Shown here: positions 1-5,860 of the stretch, piece after piece
Numbering within the stretch: position 1 is the first letter of the stretch
How the letters are laid out: each line of letters opens with the position of its first letter
From: CAYYAU01 sp964469765 [NCBI: uncultured Clostridia bacterium]
GTDB lineage: Bacteria > UBA6262 > WVXT01 > CAYYAU01
DNA: 7,989 bases
Direction: 5' to 3'
Assembly (NCBI GenBank): GCA_964469765.1
Contig: CAYYAU010000048.1
Coordinates: forward strand, 1-7,989
Program-made: the position numbers and the translations under genes
The notes under the pieces: model-generated
What the model saw: the letters and a program-made list of their open reading frames with translations, nothing else
Told to the model about the DNA's origin: nothing
Databases searched by the model: none

Positions 1-186
1 TAGATACATATTGGGACAAACTTTCTGGACAAGAAAGACTTGATGTATTAATGCATGAAGCAATGGCAGACTGGATGCAAAGAGAAAGGCCGGATATACC
101 AGTAGAGGATATAGGTATTGATATAGAGGGATTAAAGGTAAATGAAGCAGAAAGGAGAGCAAAACACAAAGGTGTAAAAATAGATA
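1..186 (+). repeat. Intragenic duplicated module, copy 1 (left end cut by the window)
   Basis: These bases match 1972-2157 in the same frame (offset 1971 = 657 codons) with six mismatches that I count, about 97% identity. Five mismatches are silent; the sixth changes Val to Ala (GTA/GCA). The encoded segment carries LMHEAMADWMQ and NEAERRAKHKG. Similarity stops after ATAGATA. The left boundary is not visible because the match runs off the window edge. Confidence 0.95.
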
Positions 187-3100
187 GAGGATTTGAAGGG
201 CAGGGTAATGATAAAACACATCGGTTAGCTACTTTTGTGGATAAAATTAAGGGATTTTTCTTACCACAACATAGAAAACTGGCTGAATTGTTAAGAAAAG
301 CAGTTGGAGAGCTAGAAATTGGGGAGTTTCAAGGTAAAGATAACGTCTTAAGCAAAATTTTTAGAGGGGAAGCGAAAGCAACTATCAGAGCTCATCAAGG
401 CAGGTTAATTAGTAATGGCACCATTACACTTGAGACCAGGCGGAAGAAACTATATATGGGAATAGATAAGCTTAAGGACGAGGTATCTATTGCCGATGTA
501 GATACTTTGCAGGTTGAAAAGTTTAAGTTAAGAAGTTGGGTATTACCAGCACTAATACAAACAGAGGTAGAGAAGGTAGAGATAGAAGAAGATGGACAGA
601 TAAAAACATTAGCCGAGTTAATAAAAGAAAAAGGTATGCGCGTGGCACGTATTGCTCAAGGTATAGACCAAGATATGATTGTGATTGAGATGGTTCAGAA
701 TGTAGATGAGGTATCTGTTGAGATTTCTACAGCTGATAACAGGGTAAAAGTTTCTGTTGAGGGACGTTTACAAGCAGAATTCAGTTTTGCCAGACCTATT
801 AATGACAAAACCACCATAAAAGATTTACAGGTTGAGGTTTTTGGCAGAAAGAGAAATCTCCTTGATGTGTTAATAGAAAGAGGTTTCCTGCCTGAAGGCA
901 TAAAAGAACAAGATTTAGGCTTTGAGCATGAAGGTGTGCTTGTAATTAATGAAAAAGGAGAAATAGAGGTTGCCCGAGGCGATCAACATAGAAAGATTGA
1001 ATTTGACCCGTTAACAGGTGAAATTTTAGGCATGAGCTCTTTACATCCGCGAGACCGTGATATAGAAGGTAAAACTGTTCTCAGATTTCATACCCATGGA
1101 CGATACCATAAACAGTCCGAAGATGTTAATCATTCTTCTACTGATGAGAGAAGTTGCGTTCGGGTTATGCGAAGAAAATGGGCTCGAGCTATGGGATTTT
1201 CTGGAGATGAAAAAATTGGTGATGTCGTAGAGGATGACCTATACGAGTTGATTGTTGGAGAATTAAGCAATGGCGACTTTGTTTTGATTTTGCTTTATCT
1301 TCATGTAGAGGGAGATACAATTCGTATCAAGGTAATGAGATATGATTCTAATAAAGGTTGGATAACAGTTGACGAATATGTAAGACCTGCTGATGAAAGA
1401 GCTGAAGAAGCATTACGCCGGGCTGCTGTTGAAAGAGAATGGTTGCTGCGCCAGGCGGAAAGAGAGGCTAAGAAGAAGCGGTTAGGTATATTTTTACAAC
1501 AAAGGATAGTGCCACTTGTGAATTTCATAGAGCAGGTAGTAGATAATTACAAAATAGAGCCCATAAGGATAGTGCCACTTGTGAATTTCATAGAGAAGAT
1601 AGAGCCCATAAAGATAGCGCCACTGCAGATAGACCCCTTTAAGAAGGAAACATTCAAGATTAAAAAGATTAGACTATGGCACAGAGTATTAAGGTACATA
1701 GCCTATTTTATTAAAGTAGTGGTGATTGGAGGTTTAGGTATAAAGCCTATTGAAGGCGGTATAGAAAAAATAATATATAAAAAATCATTTATTGAGGTAT
1801 GGAATAAAGGGAAAGAGGTTAAGATTTCTAAAGAGCATCTTGCAGTGCTTCAAGACCCAGCAATGGGACCATCATTTAGAACGGCTGAAGTCCGAATGGT
1901 TTCAAGAGATGAAATGGATAAGGTATCAAGAGGGAGTGATGTTATTAGGGTTGGGAATAAAGTTTTAGTTGTAGATACATATTGGGACAAACTTTCTGGA
2001 CAAGAAAGACTTGATGTATTAATGCACGAAGCAATGGCAGACTGGATGCAGAGGGAAAGACCGGATATACCAGCAGAGGATATAGGTATTGATATAGAGG
2101 GATTAAAGGTAAATGAAGCAGAGAGGAGAGCAAAACACAAAGGTGTAAAAATAGATAAAGAATTTGGAGAAGTTAGTCGAAGAGACATTCTTAAAAAGGC
2201 GTTAGGATTTGCTATTATTTATGGAATGGGATGGAAGGGGATTGTTAAAGCAGCAGAGGAAGTGGGTCTTTCTAAAAAGCAGATTGAGAATTTGAAAAAG
2301 GTCTACGATGCAGTAAATAAGGTTTTAGAAACCACAGATAAAAACAGATACAGAGACCCAAAACAACAGGAAATTTACATTCGCAATTTAAGAAGGTTAT
2401 TGATTGGAACAGGTATGCAGGAGTCAATATATATCTATCGTAGTCAGGTGGATAAAAATGGAAAGATACTTGAAAAAGGAGCAAAAGGATTTTTCCAGAT
2501 GGAGCCATCTACTGCATATGATATAATCCATAACTATATTAGTTATCCAATAAAAATAGAAGATAAAAGAACAGGTAAAACAACTTATCGTCAAGGATTA
2601 AGGAGAGAACTGGCAGGTTTATTTAGCAAAGTCACTGGTGGAAAGGTTAAATGGGAAGATGTTGTGAATATGAATAAAGAAGAGTTAGCAAAACTTCTTG
2701 AAGAAAATGAGCTTTTTGCAGCCCTGATGGTGAGGTTACATTATCTTAGATACGATAGGGGAGGAAGAATAAGCAAGGTACTGATAGATGAAGAAACAAC
2801 ATCAAAAGAATTAGCTGATATATGGAAGAAATACTACAATACAGAAAAAGGTAAAGGCAAGGCAAGTCAGTTTATTGTAAGATTTAAACTAATACCAGGA
2901 CAATTTATTTCTGGAATATTGTTAGCTATAGCTATGTTAAGTAGTATGGGGATGTATTCAGAAAAGGGGATAGGAATTCCAGAAGCTGTTATGATTGTAG
3001 GAGTAGCAAGTGTAGGATTTATGGCAGGATATGGATTACCAATAGGTTATAGAGTTATAGAGTTATTGGGTTATCGGGTTATTAAGGAATCAAGAGATTT

Positions 3101-4784
3101 TGAGATTGGAATATTAGAAGAACAAATGGAAGAAATAAAGGCAGTAAAAGAGATAAATCCTTCTGCACAGAAAAAAATTAGAAATATAATAACAAAATCA
3201 GAAAAAGAGAATAAAGAATATGCATTATTGTTATTTGGTAAAGAAGGAAGGATAACAAAGGTTATTGAATATGGGAAACCGATGAGGGCAACGGTTTTAG
3301 TAGATAATGATGTAATTCAACAAACCCAAAAGAAAGTAAGACCACTTCTTGAAAAAGAATATAGATTCTATGGGCAGTTTCATATACATCCTTCATTTTT
3401 AGGTAAACTAATGAAAGAAAAAGGAGTAAGCCCAGAGTATATGTTTGCACCGAGTTTGGAAGACATTATTGGCCAGGAGATGTTAAATAAAGAGATATCT
3501 GAGATTTTAGGAATACCTAAGTTTCAAGTAGAGAATCTTCCAAGATATATTGGTGGTATATACAATGGGAAATTTATTATAAGAGAGAGTAATATTATTT
3601 CAGCTGAAGATTTAGAGACAATGGTAAGAGAAAATTCATTAGAGTTAACTGTTTTATGGAAGGAAAAAGAAGGCAATATAGAACATTTAGTTTTAAATCC
3701 AGAAGAGTTTGAGAAACTTGGTTTATTTAAATTTAGGAAGAGATTTAGTTTAGGAAAAACAAAAGTTTCTTCTTTCTGGAATGAAAAGGAGTTTGAACAA
3801 TATGTGGCTCAGAAGGAATTAGTTAATAATCTTTATATTGTATTGGCATATAATAAAGCTGGCATTTCTGTTCCGTCAAAGCTCATAAAACAATTCAATA
3901 ATCCTGTGGTAACTGCAATCAGGCAGCACGGGATAGAAAAAACAATTTCCATAGTAAAACAAGCATTATATACTGAACAAAAAAGAACCCAATCCATTGA
4001 ATCCATTAAACCCAGAAGCTCTATAAAGCCATTTAATATAAGAGAAAAACTTCTAACGCCTGAAGGGCTTATGGGTAGTGGTATATTTATTGGAGGAATA
4101 ATAACAGCAATAACTGGTTCAGCATTAGGGATAGTGTTAGGTATTGCGATGAGTATAGAGGCATTGCTTTCTTTAAAGATAAAGGATATTGCCCAACAAG
4201 CAAGGTATGAGATAGTTATAGAAAAAGGTATGTATAAGATACGGAAAGAATGGTTTGGTAATAATGTGAATGTGTTTGTATTTGATTTGTCAACATACTA
4301 CAAAGACAAAATAAAGGTGGAGAAATTTGGAATATATCAGATGATACAAAATATTGTATATTTTGCTCAAAGGCAAGATTTATTAAGTAAAATAAGATTT
4401 AGTTTAGTAAGCAATGTGGATGGAATAAATCAGAGTGAAATGGTAAAGGAGGTTAGAGCATGGATGTCTGATGAAGGATTATCACAGAGTATAATTGATA
4501 AAATACTTCCATTACCGCAATATGCTGGAACAAAGAATCTTACAATAGATGCCCAGAGATTACTTAAAGAACAAGGATTTACAGAAAGAATCAGTGCGAA
4601 ATATGTAAAAGAAATAGTTAAAGCATGTTATGGTCAAGCAGGGGTTGTAATACTTACAGATAAACAGAGTAGATGGGAAGAGATACTTAATGCAATATTC
4701 TTAAATATAATTCCTGCTGGGTCAAGTATTGATAAGGTTGATGAGCATAAAAAGGTTTATGAGATAATAGCAAGTCAAGCATAA
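1..4784 (+). CDS. Giant multidomain protein, 5'-partial: duplicated HE module, two JAMM/MPN-like domains, lytic-transglycosylase-like domain
   Basis: The frame is open to base 1. The first ATG in view (base 51) lies inside a module whose second copy is internal, so the true start is upstream. Residue n begins at base 3n; 1593 residues are visible. Domains: HE module, partial (1-62; H18 E19); beta-rich region (about 185-300); JAMM-like 1 (about 300-450; E308, H363-T-H365, S378-x-x-D381); charged helix (about 460-500); IVPLVNFIE repeats (about 500-535); hydrophobic segment (562-580); HE module, complete (about 600-719; H675 E676); Tat-like SRRDILK (725-731); lysozyme-like SLT fold (about 790-950; candidate catalytic E807, GAKGFFQMEPST at 826-837); membrane segments (about 968-986 and 995-1015); JAMM 2 (about 1065-1180; E1072, H1127-I-H1129-P, PS1151LED1154); hydrophobic stretch (1358-1390); unrecognised C-terminal domain (1395-1593). 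By family, JAMM domains are zinc isopeptidases/peptidases and SLT domains cleave peptidoglycan glycan strands. Activity here is inferred from motifs only. Overall role and location are unknown. Confidence 0.9.
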   Translation, partial: DTYWDKLSGQERLDVLMHEAMADWMQRERPDIPVEDIGIDIEGLKVNEAERRAKHKGVKIDRGFEGQGNDKTHRLATFVDKIKGFFLPQHRKLAELLRKAVGELEIGEFQGKDNVLSKIFRGEAKATIRAHQGRLISNGTITLETRRKKLYMGIDKLKDEVSIADVDTLQVEKFKLRSWVLPALIQTEVEKVEIEEDGQIKTLAELIKEKGMRVARIAQGIDQDMIVIEMVQNVDEVSVEISTADNRVKVSVEGRLQAEFSFARPINDKTTIKDLQVEVFGRKRNLLDVLIERGFLPEGIKEQDLGFEHEGVLVINEKGEIEVARGDQHRKIEFDPLTGEILGMSSLHPRDRDIEGKTVLRFHTHGRYHKQSEDVNHSSTDERSCVRVMRRKWARAMGFSGDEKIGDVVEDDLYELIVGELSNGDFVLILLYLHVEGDTIRIKVMRYDSNKGWITVDEYVRPADERAEEALRRAAVEREWLLRQAEREAKKKRLGIFLQQRIVPLVNFIEQVVDNYKIEPIRIVPLVNFIEKIEPIKIAPLQIDPFKKETFKIKKIRLWHRVLRYIAYFIKVVVIGGLGIKPIEGGIEKIIYKKSFIEVWNKGKEVKISKEHLAVLQDPAMGPSFRTAEVRMVSRDEMDKVSRGSDVIRVGNKVLVVDTYWDKLSGQERLDVLMHEAMADWMQRERPDIPAEDIGIDIEGLKVNEAERRAKHKGVKIDKEFGEVSRRDILKKALGFAIIYGMGWKGIVKAAEEVGLSKKQIENLKKVYDAVNKVLETTDKNRYRDPKQQEIYIRNLRRLLIGTGMQESIYIYRSQVDKNGKILEKGAKGFFQMEPSTAYDIIHNYISYPIKIEDKRTGKTTYRQGLRRELAGLFSKVTGGKVKWEDVVNMNKEELAKLLEENELFAALMVRLHYLRYDRGGRISKVLIDEETTSKELADIWKKYYNTEKGKGKASQFIVRFKLIPGQFISGILLAIAMLSSMGMYSEKGIGIPEAVMIVGVASVGFMAGYGLPIGYRVIELLGYRVIKESRDFEIGILEEQMEEIKAVKEINPSAQKKIRNIITKSEKENKEYALLLFGKEGRITKVIEYGKPMRATVLVDNDVIQQTQKKVRPLLEKEYRFYGQFHIHPSFLGKLMKEKGVSPEYMFAPSLEDIIGQEMLNKEISEILGIPKFQVENLPRYIGGIYNGKFIIRESNIISAEDLETMVRENSLELTVLWKEKEGNIEHLVLNPEEFEKLGLFKFRKRFSLGKTKVSSFWNEKEFEQYVAQKELVNNLYIVLAYNKAGISVPSKLIKQFNNPVVTAIRQHGIEKTISIVKQALYTEQKRTQSIESIKPRSSIKPFNIREKLLTPEGLMGSGIFIGGIITAITGSALGIVLGIAMSIEALLSLKIKDIAQQARYEIVIEKGMYKIRKEWFGNNVNVFVFDLSTYYKDKIKVEKFGIYQMIQNIVYFAQRQDLLSKIRFSLVSNVDGINQSEMVKEVRAWMSDEGLSQSIIDKILPLPQYAGTKNLTIDAQRLLKEQGFTERISAKYVKEIVKACYGQAGVVILTDKQSRWEEILNAIFLNIIPAGSSIDKVDEHKKVYEIIASQA
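1502..1595 (+). repeat. Two perfect 31-bp direct repeats 63 bp apart, within the giant gene
   Basis: Bases 1502-1532 and 1565-1595 are identical and in frame. They encode RIVPLVNFIE twice, 21 residues apart. An interleaved shorter repeat (ATAGAGCCCATAA, starting at 1554 and again at 1599) gives KIEPIRIVPL then KIEPIKIAPL. The segment reads as a Pro/Ile-rich linker built by recent slippage-type duplication, between the charged helix and the first hydrophobic segment. Confidence 0.9.
1972..2157 (+). repeat. Intragenic duplicated module, copy 2
   Basis: Second copy of the segment at the left edge. Here the preceding part can be read (roughly residues 600-657, including VLQDPAMG, FRTAEVRMVSRDEMD and IRVGNKVLVVD). 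This shows that the duplicated unit is the C-terminal part of a longer module. H675-E676 sit in a helix-like context but lack the second His of a classical HExxH zincin. Immediately downstream lies the SRRDILK segment and then the lysozyme-like domain, whereas copy 1 is followed by unrelated sequence. Confidence 0.95.
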
Positions 4785-4789
4785 AAATA

Positions 4790-4987
4790 AGGAAGAACAA
4801 ATTTTTTCTCAAAACTGTATGGATTTTTTGACGGGGAAATCCAAACACTTTAGTAAAAACGAGAAAATCAAAACTCGCTCTCGTTCCACTTGAGCTCAGA
4901 CATTGATTTTCTTAAGAAGCAAATATGACAGTTTTTGTCTTTCCCCTAAAATCCATAAATGTTTTTTCAAAAAACTTTGTTCTTCCT
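4790..4987. mobile_element. MITE-like inverted-repeat element, 198 bp, non-coding
   Basis: The ends are a perfect 12-bp inverted repeat (AGGAAGAACAAA at 4790-4801 against its complement at 4976-4987). Pairing continues imperfectly inward: TATGGATTTT (4818-4827) with 4948-4957, and GGGGAAA (4833-4839) with 4940-4946, about 50 bp per arm. A further inner pair joins GAGAAAATCAA (4861-4871) with 4903-4913, with one mismatch. The element starts five bases after the giant gene's stop and fills most of the gap before the next gene. It has no transposase and I see no clear target-site duplication. It could be a non-autonomous transposon remnant or a dispersed intergenic hairpin. If transcribed it would form a long imperfect hairpin that may affect readthrough or mRNA stability. 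Confidence 0.7.
4925..4952 (+). promoter_or_regulatory. Candidate sigma70-like promoter inside the inverted-repeat element
   Basis: ATGACA (4925-4930), a 16-bp spacer, then TAAAAT (4947-4952). Each hexamer matches the consensus at five of six positions. Transcription would start near 4959, about 68 bases before the receiver gene at 5027. In AT-rich DNA such matches occur by chance, so this is only a candidate for how the two receiver genes are expressed. Confidence 0.3.
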
Positions 4988-5026
4988 GGGAGAGAAAAGT
5001 AAAAAAGAAACAAAGGAGGGGTAGAT

Positions 5027-5383
5027 ATGAAGAAGATTTTAATTATTGAGGATGATTATGACATTGCACAGCTTCTTAAGTTAAACTTAAAAGCAGAAGG
5101 GTATGATGTTATTATTGCAACAAATGGAGAGAAAGGGGTTGAAATTGCAAGAAAGATAAGACCAAATATAGTAACATTAGATATCCTTTTTCCAAGTGGA
5201 AAGAGTGGTTTTGAAATCCTAAAAGAATGGTTAAATGATAATAAACTTAAAGATATACCTGTTTTGGTTATTTCTATAGTGAATGAGGATGAGATAAGAA
5301 AAATAAGTAAAGATATAAATTATCTTTCTAAACCAATTGATTTTGAAAAACTGAATTTTAGAATAAGGAATTTGCTTAATTAA
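5027..5383 (+). CDS. Stand-alone response-regulator receiver domain protein
   Basis: The 118 residues are a single CheY-type receiver domain and nothing more. Acidic pocket E8, D9, D10; predicted phosphoacceptor D52 in the VTLDILFP strand; S83 at the Thr/Ser switch position; conserved K102-P103 near the end. A partner histidine kinase would phosphorylate D52. With no DNA-binding or enzymatic output, the protein should act by contacting another protein or as a phosphate relay. The start is well supported: AAAGGAGG at 5012-5019 lies seven bases before the ATG. A GKS insertion after the phosphorylation loop (LFPSGKSGFE) replaces the usual short xPxxxG loop. It is followed 56 bases later by a second receiver gene on the same strand, probably co-transcribed. 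The phosphorelay partner cannot be named. Confidence 0.93.
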   Translation: MKKILIIEDDYDIAQLLKLNLKAEGYDVIIATNGEKGVEIARKIRPNIVTLDILFPSGKSGFEILKEWLNDNKLKDIPVLVISIVNEDEIRKISKDINYLSKPIDFEKLNFRIRNLLN

Positions 5384-5439
5384 GATACACTTTAAATATA
5401 GCCATTTTTTATATAAAACTTCAATTATGGGAGAAAAAA

Positions 5440-5820
5440 ATGAAACAAAAAATTCTAATAGTTGAAGATGAAGATGATATAAGGAATTTTTTAAAGGAAA
5501 GCTTTACAATGGAGCATTTTGAGTGTATAACAGTATCTACAGGGAAGAAAGCAAAGGAATTAGTAAAAAAAGTCAATCCTGATTTGATTATTCTTGATTT
5601 ACAGCTTCCTGATTTAAATGGATTTAAAATCCTCGCTTCTATAAGACGAGATTGTAATAATGTACCTGTAATAATTATTTCTGGAGTTTATATTAAAGAT
5701 AAAGATGTTGTAGAAGGATTAAATTCAGGAGCAGATGATTATATAAGAAAACCGTTCTATATAGAAGAATTAATCATTCGTGTAAAAAGAAAAATTGAGA
5801 GAAATTCATTTAATCATTAA
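5440..5820 (+). CDS. Stand-alone response-regulator receiver domain protein (OmpR-like receiver)
   Basis: The 126 residues form one receiver domain. Acidic residues E9, D10, E11; phosphoacceptor D53 in LIILDLQLPD; S81 at the switch position; and SGADDYIRKPF with K104-P105, the form typical of OmpR/PhoB-family receivers. The chain ends about 20 residues after this motif, so the winged-helix DNA-binding domain usual in that family is absent. I see no continuation in other frames, because the gene meets a convergent gene 30 bases later. GGGAG at 5429-5433 lies six bases before the ATG. It is clearly diverged from the receiver just upstream, so this is not a recent duplication. Likely role: phosphotransfer or protein-protein signalling with the neighbouring multi-receiver protein and membrane sensor (inferred from context only). 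Confidence 0.93.
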   Translation: MKQKILIVEDEDDIRNFLKESFTMEHFECITVSTGKKAKELVKKVNPDLIILDLQLPDLNGFKILASIRRDCNNVPVIIISGVYIKDKDVVEGLNSGADDYIRKPFYIEELIIRVKRKIERNSFNH

Positions 5821-5831
5821 AAAATCAAATA

Positions 5832-5860
5832 AATTAATATAATCAATTAATTATTTTTTT
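5832..5860. terminator. Possible bidirectional AT-only terminator between convergent genes
   Basis: A 7-bp stem (AATTAAT 5832-5838 with ATTAATT 5846-5852, 7-base loop) is followed on the plus strand by ATTTTTTT, and on the minus strand by a T-rich run. Placement between two convergent stop codons fits a shared terminator. The stem contains no G or C and overlaps the minus-strand stop, so it is weak. Confidence 0.35.

Noticed and set aside
51-53. ATG at 51 as the start of the giant gene
   Set aside because: The frame is open upstream to base 1, and the codons from base 3 match the interior of the second module copy. No Shine-Dalgarno precedes it, so this is an internal Met.
2022-2055. HEAMADW as an active HExxH zinc protease
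   Set aside because: The second His is missing (HEAMAD) and no clear third ligand can be assigned, so only an HE-containing motif is claimed.
695-2508. Several minus-strand open frames of 62-112 codons opposite the giant gene
   Set aside because: They are compositional shadows of a long plus-strand gene with clear domains. They have no convincing start signals or recognisable protein features.
4828-4856. Second promoter candidate TTGACG-17-TAGTAA in the left arm of the element
   Set aside because: The -10 box is poor and the start would lie about 160 bases upstream inside a strong hairpin. The candidate at 4925-4952 is better placed.
4785-4995. Target-site duplication flanking the inverted-repeat element
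   Set aside because: The flanks (TAAAAATA on the left, GGGAGAGA on the right) do not match for any reasonable length, nor is there a TA pair on both sides.
5384-5439. A separate promoter for the second receiver gene
   Set aside because: TATAAA at 5412-5417 has no acceptable -35 box at 16-18 bases. Co-transcription with the upstream receiver is simpler.
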